From: Paramecium tetraurelia | Taxonomy: Eukaryota > Ciliophora > Oligohymenophorea > Peniculida > Parameciidae | DNA length: 64,000 nt | Reading direction: 5' to 3' | Assembly (NCBI RefSeq): GCF_000165425.1 | Contig: NW_001799019.1 | Span: 65,165-129,164 of the forward strand | Shown: piece after piece, positions 47,750 to 59,088 of the stretch | Layout: every line of letters begins with the position of its first letter | Position numbering within the stretch: position 1 is the first letter of the stretch | The notes under the pieces: generated by a model | Database searches by the model: none | What the model saw: the letters and a program-made list of their open reading frames with translations, nothing else | Told to the model about the DNA's origin: nothing | Made by a program: the position numbers and the translations under genes

Positions 47750-49208
47750 TCATTTACATACAATTTTAGAATGATACTCTATATAACAATAAAGCAATAC
47801 ATTTTAAATTTAATGATATAGATCTGGTTGAGTAGAAGTTAGCGGGTTATTTATGAATTAATATAAGGATAGTGAATAATGTCCGATATAGGTATTTGCA
47901 CAGAAATTTTTGATTTTGCTATCAATCTAAGAAGATTTCAAATCAATTGCCATTCTCTTCTAATGGATTGCCTAAAAGATATCATTGAATCTAATGAATA
48001 TTAATTTTATGCATACCTCTTAATGGCATTGTAGAGATTTCCAAATACTTTAATGATGAATGACTCTGCTTTATGTAATAGATTCTACTTAAAGTTATTT
48101 TGAGATTGCTTCATGGTTAAGAATCCCATTAATTTCTGGACATCTTGAAATTGTGAATCAGACTCCTCCTCCTCATCATAAACGTAGAATCTTTCACACA
48201 ATTCCTTTAATTCTTTTAATTCTTATTGTAATTCTTGCTTCTCTTCCATCAAACCCAAGCCTATTGAAGACTCACTGTCAATTTGAACTTGATATTTTCT
48301 GTATTGCTGTATGAGATTCTCAACCAAGAATGGAACTCCAAAAGGATGAGTATGCATGAAATCAGATATCTCTTTATTACAATCTACCTTATTGATATCC
48401 TCAGTTACAAAATTTTCGTTGATTTCTTCTTCAAAAGTCAAATACATTCTTAGAACATTATTATAATTTTATACCTTTCTAATTTTTATAACACCTGCAA
48501 ATCTATCACTACTTTTCTTTACTCATGCAATTTAAAAATGTTGGTCTCATTCTAATCATTCAATTATTGTATAGTTTTTTCTTATTCAGCTAATGTTTAT
48601 TAAGCTTACTTATAAAATGGTGTAAAATACTTTTATTTTTTGCAATAAACTATAATAGTTCTGTTGAGTCTGCTGTGTTTCATTTTTGACCTTCTCCAAA
48701 TTATCTAATACTTCAACTCTTTTATTTTCCAATTACTTAATGTATTCATCATAGCTTAGTTTATATTTGGTATAACTTAAGTAACTTAATTTCTTGTTCT
48801 ATTGACTTTCCCTATGCTCAATAGGCAAATCTTGATAGAAACTGTTGATCAATCTCAGTTGCTCCTCCAAATCATTAATGTACTTCTGTCTCAACAACTA
48901 GTGATATTAATGGAGCATACTATAGAGTAGAGAGTTCTATCGAAATCTATTTCCAAATACTATTTCTGTTCCACAGCCTTCTCGATCTCTTCAACATGCA
49001 ATTGCTATTTCTCCTACTTAATCTGATATTAAATTTCTTCTTTTCTTAATCTTGCAATTTGATCTCTCTTGGCAATATTGTTGAAATGCACTTCATTATA
49101 TATTTGTTCAATCTTATTTATTATAGCATTTATAAATACATAAGAATGCGAAAATGCTGAACTCTCTATATTACATTAAGTCAAAAATTCATTTTCCAAT
49201 TCATTCAT
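47750..49208 (-). CDS. Long coiled-coil hypothetical protein
   Basis: Introns 48898-48920, 48609-48630, 48449-48474 and 47991-48016 give 453 codons. From about residue 50 to 260 the protein is an almost continuous coiled coil (RLRKEEIQYQIKQEKQQLHVEEIEKAVEQ, YIKQLENKRVEVLDNLEKVKNE). A mixed domain follows (ISDFMHTHPFGVPFLVENLIQQY, LGLMEEKQELQ), then a helical end. The start codon is only 6 bp from the start of the divergent SAXO-like gene. Possible structural or ciliary role; no family recognised. Confidence 0.6.
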
Positions 49209-49214
49209 AATTTT

Positions 49215-50000
49215 ATGTATATTAAATAATAACTCCTCAAATAGTAAATTCCATCTTATTAGCATTCAGATGGCACTTGTTTCTGCTCTGTGTGTTTGTG
49301 CAGCAAGTGTTACTGCAAATAAAAGCCTTAACAAACGCATTACATTAATGAACCAAAATCAATCTATAACATTGATTACGATTCAAGAAGAACCCCTATT
49401 AAACATTCCAGACTGCCTAATCAGAATTATCAAGGCAGATAAAAGGCTTTGTCACTCCATTCTGTTTACAATGATGACTTCGATAAAAAGCAGTTGAACA
49501 AATCATCACTTGATAATATACAATTACCATAGAATAATTCTTTCAACATTCCTTTTTGTGGCTGTAACTCTTATGCGCTCTAATATCCAAGTAAAAGTTC
49601 GATGCCTCCTCAACTATTAAAACCACTAAATTAAATTCAACTACTCCCTTCCAAATTAGACATCAAATCAAGTTATCAAAGAGAACACAAACATTACAAA
49701 TTGGATCAAGATAAAATCATCAATTTCTCCAAAATTACTAATCAAAGATTGCATACCAACTCTAAGGAAAAAAACATCTATTTGAACTCTAGTTATTAAG
49801 AGTAATACAAAGGATAAACTGCAAAAAGAGTTTCATAATTGCCCATTCAATCTACCTATTTACCTTTTGGACTAAGTAACCAAGGCATTAATCTTTATGT
49901 AAGTACAAATAAAAAAGATTATGAAGAATAAAGGCAATATTAATGTGAAGCAGATGAAAAATTGCAACAATTAAGCAATTAATTATTATAAGAACATTGA
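49215..50000 (+). CDS. SAXO/FAM154-like axonemal microtubule-binding protein
   Basis: Single 261-codon frame. After a short N-terminus comes CFCSVCLCSKCYCK, a close variant of the N-terminal C-x-C-x2-C-x-C signature of SAXO (FAM154/stabiliser of axonemal microtubules) proteins. The rest is basic and repetitive with motifs like SIYNIDYD, SSYQREHKHYK, SSYQEQYKGQ and STYLPFG, reminiscent of the family's Mn microtubule-binding modules. SAXO proteins coat doublet microtubules in cilia and basal bodies. The end is acidic and Q-rich. No ATG nearer the Cys motif exists, so 49215 is the likely start. Confidence 0.65.
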
Positions 50001-51095
50001 ACAATATATAATCAAAATTATTGAATATCTTCTTATCTTGTTTTTTAAATTATTACCTTCTTGTTTTGTAGTGGAAATTGTTGTTCAATTTATTAATATT
50101 TAAAATCTTCACTTGATATTAAAGGATTGTCTTTAAATTATGTGAAACTAATGAGTATTGGGTTTGCGATGAATAGCTAAAGTGTCGTCTACTTGATATC
50201 CAATAAATTATTTAAGAAAAATAATCTAAATTCTGGAAGTTGATTATTATTTATTCTAACCCCTTTTGTTATAAGTTTATTTATCTATCATCTTGTGATT
50301 CTATTTTAAGTTTTATTTGAAATAAATATATTTAGACTAAGTAATATAACATAACTTCAACTATTACCATCACCTTTCATATAAATATTGTATCTAAAAT
50401 AATTGATTTGAATAAATATCTTCATAAATATACATAATTACATTTTCTATAAGAAATATAAAAATATATTCTTCTTTTATCTTCTTAATTAGCGAAATTA
50501 TATTATAAATATCAAATTTGTGTACAATATAACATGATTGAGCATATGACTATTTTAGAGATACTTTAAACTAATACATCTAGTATAATATTTACAATAC
50601 CTATCAGTCCCATTAATCCCTTTAAATTCACATATTTTAATTTAAAATAAAATTCAAACTAACCACTTGTTTGAATAAAAATCTTATTATACTCCTATTC
50701 AAAGTTTAGGCTTGAAAATTGCATATGAAAAATTATATTTTGAAAAATTCTTAAATTTCATCATCAATTTATTTCAACATCGTATATTGGTTTAAGAATA
50801 GGAACTGGAAGAATTTTGTTAAGTAATCTCTCTTATATTTTCTATCAACTTTTTAACAAAAAAATCTGGAATAAATTACAATTGCCCAAAAGTTGATTAG
50901 TATTATTATAGAATTAACTGTCAAATATTAAAGTTATGGCATATCTAAAATCTTTTAAAAAATTTATTTGATGATAAATTCATTAATTCACATTTTGATA
51001 ATGATAAGCATTTATCATATATTGTAATATTCTTCTTTAGTATTTGATAATGAATTGATTTTATAATCTGATTTATATTTATTTTGTTTATTTTA
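50001..51095. other. Long intergenic tract, nothing identified
   Basis: About 1.1 kb, very AT-rich. A 64-codon minus-strand frame at 50945-51139 is low-complexity and overlaps the next gene, so it was not called. Confidence 0.4.
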
Positions 51096-52460
51096 ATGGA
51101 TACACCAAATATGTAAAGATTATTAGCTATTAAAGTCAAGCAGCTGGAGCCAGACCCAATAAGTAAACCTTTGATTAAGCTCCTTCAACTAGACAAGTGT
51201 AAACATAGCTGTTTTATTTAGAATGCAAAACAAATCAGATATTTTTGGAGTCAACTCTCCTGCTCCTGCTCCACAAGCATCAAGATAAAGTGCAAGGCCC
51301 AAAACCGATATTTTTAGTAACGAATGTTAAGCACCAAAATAATAGGAAGTATGAGACTTATCATACATATTTTAGGCAAGATAAAACAAAACTTTTTAAT
51401 CTCAAATATTTTCATAAGAGGTTGTTCAAAATGCACCACCACCTGCTCGTTCGAATCAAACATTTGAGAATTCATAACAAGAAGTGAAAAGATATTAAAA
51501 AAAAAATAATGATAATCGACAAGCTGATCACGGAAAGGATTTCTTATTTGGGAAGAGTGGTAATGATAATTGAATACATTCAAGATTTTGATGAATATAA
51601 ATCATTAAAGAGAGCAGCCACTCTAAGTGAATTCAAACCAAAACTAAATTATGACCCCTAAAATAGAAGAAATAAAGAACTCTATGGCAATGAAATAGCT
51701 CGCGAACATCTACCTACTAAGGAAGTCAATTTAGAAACTTCCAGTCCTTAAAAAACTAAAAAATAATTATAATAACAATAAGAATAGAATCCATCCAATA
51801 GAAAATAGATGGAAAACCAATCAAGTGTTTTTGGAGATTCTCAAACGTATAACTTATAAATGTATTTGCAGTAAGGTTGTGTAGAATCAAAAAGTAGAAA
51901 AACTGACTGCATCCACATAAAAATGGAGTACTGTTGGAGGACAGAGCAATAACTAAGTCAAAGAGTTTGATCCAGAAACATATGCTAAGAATAGAAAGGA
52001 AGCAGAATTATAATCAAGTGTATTCGGAGAATAGGCAGTAAAGGTTTAACCAGTTGAAATACCAGAATAATAGGAAGAATCTGAAACATAATAAGGTATA
52101 ATTTTACATCATTTAGCTTAATAATAATAGTAATAAAAAGTCTAAAAGCCAAAAGAAAGACTAATTCCTAACAATTAAACATGGTAATAGACTGATTCAG
52201 TTAAAAATAAAAGAGATTTTGATCCAACCCAATCCTAAGTCAAAGATGATGTAGAGGCATCTTAAAAGAAAATGGATGCACTAAAGTCAGCATTGGATAC
52301 TCATTAATTTGAAGCTTAATAAATTCCAGCAAACTAAAAAATATCAAACAAAAATCTTAAAGTAATTAATTTTATTAATAAATAGTAAAAAAAGGACATT
52401 ATTCAAAGGGAGGAGAAATAACCAAAAGAAAAAACAAAAGCATAAGCTAAGAAAAAATGA
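51096..52460 (+). CDS. Disordered protein with repeated [D/S]-x-[I/V]-F-[G/S] motifs
   Basis: Introns 51113-51135, 51199-51221, 51349-51375, 51560-51584 and 51847-51871 give 413 codons. Two further stop-less candidates (52096-52116 and 52362-52385) are likely introns too. The protein is Q/K-rich and disordered, with repeated short motifs: SDIFGVNS, TDIFSNE, SQIFSQE, DFLFGKS, SSVFGDS and SSVFGEQ. Linkers such as APSTRQ and PAPAPQASRQSARP surround them. The motif recalls the HN1/Jupiter N-x-F-G repeats of microtubule-associated proteins, a resemblance only. Likely a scaffold or microtubule-associated factor. Confidence 0.6.
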
Positions 52461-52537
52461 TTTATTTATATCATAGCAATATAATATTGGGAATATTTTA
52501 TATAATTTTAGATATTTTAATTATTTTTGTATATACA

Positions 52538-53939
52538 TCAATGTTTTTTATTTCTTTTAATTTTTCTCATATCGTTTACATCATTTGGATTCAATTTACC
52601 ATAACCAACTGTGATTTTTTGTTGAGGATGTTTATAATCAATATCTTCAAACCCAATTCCATTTTCATAAGTTTTCATTACTTTCTTATATCTGAGCTCC
52701 TCTTGTTTCCTCTAATTATTATAAATCTATATTTTACCTGTCTCGCTAATTATTACTAAATTCCACTTTTCATTAATTGATCTTGACAAAAGATAAATGG
52801 GGCATCCTTTTTGGTTAAATTCTAAGGAATTGAATACTAATAGATTAGAAGAATAATGTACTTGAGTTCCCCTGAGATTGACCTTGAAATTCTTCTTTCT
52901 ATACAAAATAATGGTTCCATCAGATTCCAGAGAACAAGAAACTTTCAGTAAGGAGTTGTTACCACAATTAGTACAGAAGAGTCTTGTTGAATCTCTGACT
53001 AATGTCTTGCATATATGACATTCCAAAATGAATCTTCTTGCACTCTTAATCATATATCCTTCGGTCGATAAGACAGGTACGCCCATTTGTAATAAGACAT
53101 TCTATTGAATTTAAATTAAATGATACTTGCATAGCAAAGTCAGTTGTCAAAAGAGCAACTCCAAATAGATTTCCTTGATTATCTTATGGATTGATTTAAA
53201 TTTCATTTAATTTTTCATGGATGTTTGTATTATTAATCCATTCTTCTTCATTTTCATCTTCAGAAGACTCCTCTTCTTGATCTTACACTTATTTTTCTTC
53301 TTATTTAGGTTTTTATGATGCATTTTATTTAGATTAATTATTGTAATATTTTTTTTTTGGAACAACTTCTTCCCATCCATCTGAATCATCATCATTATCC
53401 TCATTTTTTTAAGTTGTTTCTTATATTTCTTGCTCTTCTGATTTTTATTATGTTTCATGATTCTCTGGTTCTTGTTATTTTTGTTAAGTTTATTATTATT
53501 TATTCTACACTTATTCATTTTCTTCCTTTTATACTTCTTCCTCTTCTTCTTCCTCTTCTACTTGTTAATGATTTTTGGATCCATATACATTCTTAATTTT
53601 ATTAAACTCTAATGGTTTTAGTGGTTCCAACTTTAACTTGTCCTTCTGACCATTTTCCTCAATCAAAGTACAAGCCAAAGCAATGAGTTCAATATCAATA
53701 GGTGACAATGATGCTATGTCTGATGTTTATGTGGCGAATTGCTTAACGATTTTAATCATTTTCTCTGATGGAGTCAAGAAGGTGAGAGGGTAGGTGAAAT
53801 TTTATAATTTTTATCTGGCTCTTTCATCTCTGACTTCAGTGAGAATGGCCTCATGAGTTACGAATGAGTAGTGTTCTGAAAGGTGTTGAAAATTGATTTC
53901 TTTAATAAATGCATTGGCATCCAATATTAATTTATTCAT
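52538..53939 (-). CDS. NOB1: NOB1, 20S pre-rRNA D-site endonuclease
   Basis: 458 codons with intron 53102-53126. The PIN domain starts NKLILDANAFIKE with the catalytic Asp, followed by FVTHEAILTEVRDERAR and LSPIDIELIALACTL. A long acidic, Q/E-rich insert follows. The zinc ribbon is CHICKTL...LFCTNCGNNSLLKV, then VLLQMGVPVLS before it and the family's GYGKLNPND near the end. NOB1 makes the final cut that forms the 3' end of 18S rRNA in the cytoplasm. Its neighbour across a 25-bp gap is IFT52, divergently transcribed. Confidence 0.92.
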
Positions 53940-53964
53940 TTATTTTAATTTAAAAAAATAAAAG

Positions 53965-55400
53965 ATGTCGGAACCATAAGTATATAATAAATTAATTAGG
54001 TTATATTTAATGTAGCCAAAAATGAATAAGGTCATCCCAGCCAGAATTACAAGAAGCTTGTTAAAAAGTATAAGAGTTAATATAAGGTAAGTTATGGATT
54101 TTTGAAATATTTAGTTTGGCTTAAACAAAGATGACTTAGTTATAGACAAAATCAGAAATGCCAATTTACTCATTTTTGCTGGGTCCAGAGCTCCCTTTAC
54201 TGAAAAAGGTATTTTTTATTTTGATTCCTAGAAATCAAATGCCTCGAAGAATATCTCAATAGTGGAGGCAATGTATTAATCTTATTCTCCGGATGGTGGT
54301 GAGAGTAAATCTACTAGCAACTTAAATGCATTCATTGAGAAATTTGGAATCTATGTGAACAATGATTGTGTTGTGAGAACATGCTATTTTAAATACTTTC
54401 ATCCAAAAGAAGCATATATCTAATAAGGAGTTATCAATCAAGAAGTTTGAAAATATTTATTCTATTTAAGATAGTTCGAGTGATTAATGGTGAATAAAAA
54501 GAGACCAGAAAAAACAAGGCATCCACACCATACCTCTAAGGAGTCATCGAGATGGAAGATACTGAAATTAACAATCAAAGTGGCCTTGATTTTGTCTATC
54601 CCAATGGAGCCACTCTGATTGTGAAGGACAAGGCCTTCCCCATCCTATCCACTGGCCCTATGTCTTATCCATGCGAAAAACCTATCATGGCTGTCAATCA
54701 AGAAAAGGGTAAACTTGTAGTCATTGGCTCCACCGACATATTCAATGATGAGTACTTTGAGAAGGATGACAACCAAAAGATTTTTGACTTCCTTTTAAAG
54801 TTCTTCTTAACAAAAGAAGTTGAATTTGATAAGAAAACTCCCTTTGCTGAAAATGATTGCAAAAATGCACCTGATATAGCAGAATTATCTGATAAACTAA
54901 AGAGTTGCTTACAAGAAAGCGAAGAACTACCAAAAGATGTAACAACCTTGTTTGATTCGACCTTATTCAAATTTGATCTTGATCTCATTCCAGATGCAGT
55001 CAAGCTCTATGAAACTCTCTGTAATGTTCTTTCATATTCTAGAGGTTAAACATGAGCCACTCACACTTATTGTTCCCCAATTTGAAACCCCTTTATTAGG
55101 ATTACAACCAGCGGTTTTTCCACCCATCCCAAGGGAATTACCCCCTCCTCCACTTGAGTTATTTGATTTAGATGAGGAATTCGCATCTGAAAAGTAACTC
55201 TATCTTTTTATATCTTCCTTAGAACTCGTTTGGCGTAATTGACAAACAAATGCACTAATGAAGATTTGGAATATTATGTCAAGGAAGCTGGAGATATCAT
55301 AGGAATCACAGATAAATTAAAGAATAGACAAAAGGCATAGTCAGTAATTCATTATGTCCTAGAAAATTTAATCAATTTTAAAAAATTAAATTAAGGTTGA
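53965..55400 (+). CDS. IFT52: IFT52, intraflagellar transport B subunit (one frame break)
   Basis: Introns 53980-53999 (20 nt), 54087-54114, 54209-54231, 54445-54470, 55021-55042 and 55194-55222. Start VIFNVAKNEQGHPSQNYKKL matches IFT52. FKYFHPKEAYI, LDFVYPNGATLIV, FETPLLGLQPAVFPP, RELPPPPLELFDLDEEFASEK and NFKKLNQ are near-diagnostic. The spliced length is one base out of frame. The break is at 54291-54300 (SG-x-GGES), where two bases seem missing. IFT52 scaffolds the IFT-B core for cilium assembly, so loss would be severe; an assembly indel or a redundant duplicate is more likely. Confidence 0.93.
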
Positions 55401-55809
55401 GCTTTATAATCAATAAATATGTAGACACATTTAATTTCAAATTTTTTTTTGTAGATTCACATACTGTTTTGTATATATATAATATATATAAATTAATTCA
55501 TAGTTTTCTGGAAGAAAACTTTTTATTTGTTGAGTTTAAATCAACCTTATTTAAAGACGATGTTCTGATATGCTGTTATGAAAAATTGGAATGTTCCAAC
55601 CGAAATTTCAATTTATTCCATAAATCTTCAATCAAGTTATACATTCTTGTATTTTGTTTAATTAATTTCAGCATCTCATTACTTTTTATAGCTCTATACA
55701 ATATGTTTGATACTAGTTGCAATGACTCTTATGTCGACAACAATTCAGGTTCAATTATTTAGTCGTTTTACAGTATTTTTATTTACTCCATTAACTAAAT
55801 CATATTCAT
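55401..55809. other. Intergenic, nothing identified
   Basis: A 121-codon + strand frame here ends in AT-rich low complexity and was rejected. Otherwise empty convergent gap. Confidence 0.4.
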
Positions 55810-56610
55810 TCAAATGTTTACTTCTTTCAATTTGATGTTGTGATGTTTCTTTAACTATATGATTTCTTCCTTTATATCCTAAACGTGGATCCAATCTTAA
55901 ATCACTTAGAGTCTCTCGTTTTTATTGATCTTTATCGCTTCCTTCAGAACCTAAACTATATTATCCTACTCCACCTATGAAAATTAAGCCATCAACATTT
56001 AGATTGCATTGTTAATTTCATAATGATTAAGTTGTTGTTGCTTATTGTACAGTTATTAGAGTTCACTTGTTAATTACTTGATTTGCCAATTCTACTATTA
56101 CATAGTTTGTTAATAAAACTATTCTTTTTCGTTTTACTCATTCATTAGCTCATTTATTTTGTTCTTCTATGCATTTATTTCAATTTCATATGATTTATTT
56201 TAAGAGATTAATAATCCATTCTCCTTTTTTATGGTCTTAATCTAATTGAAGATCTCCTCCTTCTGTAATTGTAATTGCATGACATTCTCTTGCAGAATCT
56301 CTAATTTTGGCTTGGGTAGTGTTTCAGTTTAGATTTCTTTGTTTTGTTAATTTATTTGGATTTTATTCAAAGATTGGGTAAAAATATCTTTTTTTGGCAA
56401 AGCAAAGGCAGATACTTCTTCATAATACCCTTAATATTGTCTACTATCTGCTGTAGTGATGCTATGCATATCCGTCGAACTTTTCGATCTATTTTATCTT
56501 GAGAGATCTTAGATTTACGACAATTCTTATTGAAAATATTCAAGTCTCTTAACCTACTCTCTGATTTTAGGTTTTTGAGTTTGAAAGCTGAAAATCATTT
56601 GCTTATCCAT
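55810..56610 (-). CDS. Coiled-coil hypothetical protein
   Basis: Single 266-codon frame. The N-terminus is polar (FSFQTQKPKIREQVKRL, SSTDMHSITTADSRQ). From about residue 95 to 235 the protein is coiled coil (EILQENVMQLQLQKEEIFNQIKTIKKE, EIEINAQKNKINELMNEQNEKEQ). It ends with a basic helix (LKKHHNIKLKEVNI). No motif is recognised; a cytoskeletal or centrosomal role is possible. Confidence 0.55.
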
Positions 56611-57103
56611 ATTATTCAAATTTTAACAGTAATATATTGATTTAATTTCTTATAATTACAAATACAATATATTTTCATTCAATTCTATACCAAAAAAACA
56701 AACTAATATTTTGATTCTTTTTCGTCTTCATTACCAGAGCTTCTCTCTTTATAGATTAATTGAATTCACTTTTAAGTGTGCAAAGATTCTTAAATAATAA
56801 TACTCGCTTGAGAATAAATTTGTATCAGATATAATAATTTCACTAAAGTCGTTTAGTATAACTAATCGTTATGGTTATATCTCTGCAAAAGTATCATTAA
56901 AGATTGACAATTAGTTTCTTAAATTGGCTTCCACTTTTAGAGATAGTGCATTTATCCATATTTTTAGAGATCATCTATTTTTGGTATATAATTTCATATT
57001 AATGGAATGCAATGATGAATTTACTATATTGTTTAAGGGATTATTAGTTTATTGAGAGACAGAAATAGACTCATCAATTTAATCAACATAATAAAATTAA
57101 TTA
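56611..57103. other. Intergenic, nothing identified
   Basis: Divergent promoter region between the coiled-coil gene and the Na+/H+ exchanger. No exon supported. Confidence 0.45.
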
Positions 57104-58959
57104 ATGTCAGAAACTTCTTTTGGTGTGGTGTCATTTACAATCATATTAATTTTGTTCATTTATGCTATTGCAGGATCATATTTTGAGCACAAACATGTAC
57201 GATGAATTAATTAATAGGAGATTCACTTTATACATGAGACAGGATTGGGCATTATTTTAGGGGTTGTGGCTGGAGGGTTGTTTACATTGATTTACAGAGG
57301 AACATTGTATTATATTGTAAAGACAATTAATAACATAGTACGAATTTAATGAATCCTTCTTTTTCTACATTTTGTTACCAATAATCATTTTTGCAGGAGG
57401 ATACAATTTAAATAAAAGAAGGTATATTAGTCTATACAATTTAGATTCTTTCAAAATTTTCTATATATTAATTTATTTGGATTGTTGGGTACATTATTGA
57501 CTTTCCTACTGATAGTATGCTTCACATTTTTGATTAGTGATGGAGGTTTGAATTAATTTTTGATTCTATATAGATTTGATTCAAATTTGGGGAGGTGATA
57601 CTACGATTAAATTGAAAACTGAATAAATAATGATATTTGCAGCTACAATCTGTGCTACTGATTCCGTGGCAGCATTGACGATGATCAAACCCAATAAATA
57701 CCCAAAACTGTTTAGTGTAGTATTCGGAGAGGGCATGGTCAATGATGCTGTGTCTATCATTCTATATATTTCTGTAGATTTGTTATCTGGTAAACACGAT
57801 ACAATCTTTACAGTCTCTTTGGAGTTTTGCATCCTGTTCATATTGGAATTCTTTTGCAGTCTTGTAGTCGGATTACTCTTTGGAGTATTGGCTTCCATAC
57901 TCTTCAAATATCTTAGATTCATCACCGAATCTGTAATTTTAGAAATGGCTATTATAATTTACATCGCCTATGGTAGTTTCACAATGTGCGAACTATTGGG
58001 ACTGAGTGGGGTGCTATCAGTGTTAGCAACTGGAGCTCTGATGGCTTATTATAACATTTACAATTTGTCCAGTTTGGGCTAGGTTGCATCCAAGTAAATT
58101 GATATAGAATAATTATAGAATTACAGTCTCAACACTCTCTTTAATATGCGAGGCATTTATATACATCTATTTGGGATTGTCAATGTGGATATTGTCAGGA
58201 TATCAGAATTCAGATGATTAGATTGAAAAGCCAAAATGCAGTTGGACATTCCTGGTGCTAGAACTATTGATATGCTTTTTCTCAAGAGGAGTATCCATGG
58301 CCATATTATCAGGGATGGCCTACTTGATTAAGGGGAAGGAGAAATTCAAACTATCTCTGTAAGAATTGAATATCATTTGGTTTGCTGGATTGATTAGAGG
58401 TTCCGTTGCATATGCCTTAATTACAAAATTATAGATCTCAAATCCTGAAGATCTAAATGAAAGATATTAAGTTGAAGTCATAAAAACAACTGTCTTATTT
58501 ATGGTTATCATTACTACAATTCTACTTGGAGCAATGATGCCCTTCTATATTAATTTAAACCTGAAAAGGAAAGTAGAGGATGTCAATAGTAGGTTGCTAT
58601 AAAACAATGAATTTGAAAGTGGGTATCGAAGATAAATTTAAAATAATTTTAAGTATCTTGATGATCATTACTTTAAATATTGGATGATTTTTAATTACTA
58701 AAATAGAAAATCAGAAATTCTAAAACAACAACAAGAAAAACAATAGGATGAAGAAAACCACAACAAGATCGGTCTAATTTCTTAATTCTAATCCAAGTTT
58801 ACTGGAAATTAGAACATTGTATTCTACGTTGAAGCAAATAAAAGTATCCCTGCACACACAGAATCGTTGATCGAAGGAATAGATGACTTAGAAGAAAACG
58901 ATTAATCAGATTAACCAAATTTGATGACTCACATATCCTAAAATTATAATGATCTATGA
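57104..58959 (+). CDS. Na+/H+ exchanger (CPA1/NHE family)
   Basis: Introns 57197-57217, 57317-57338, 57422-57444, 57546-57573 and 58094-58118 give 578 codons. Conserved NHE elements: FFFYILLPIIIFAGGYNL, ATDSVAALTMI, VFGEGMVNDAVSIILY, and LSGVLSVLATGALMAYY; the ATDSVAA and EGMVNDA segments carry the transport Asp residues. About 10-12 membrane helices are seen. The C-terminal 120 residues are cytosolic and Q/E-rich. The protein exchanges Na+ or K+ for H+ at plasma or organelle membranes, as for NHE6/8-type endosomal exchangers in compact form. Confidence 0.9.
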
Positions 58960-59088
58960 ATGCATCATATTTTTAAATATTTTTCTATCTTAGATTATAC
59001 CTCCGAAATGGGGAAGAAATATTGTGTATATTTATTGTAATTAAATTGTAGTTTATTTCTTATCAAATTATTATTATTACTTATACTA

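Noticed and set aside
50945..51139. 64-codon minus-strand frame
   Set aside because: Low-complexity AT-rich sequence overlapping the first exon of the D-x-I-F-G gene.
55397..55762. 121-codon + strand frame after IFT52
   Set aside because: Overlaps the end of IFT52, is rich in F/I/Y/N from AT-rich DNA and has no upstream support.
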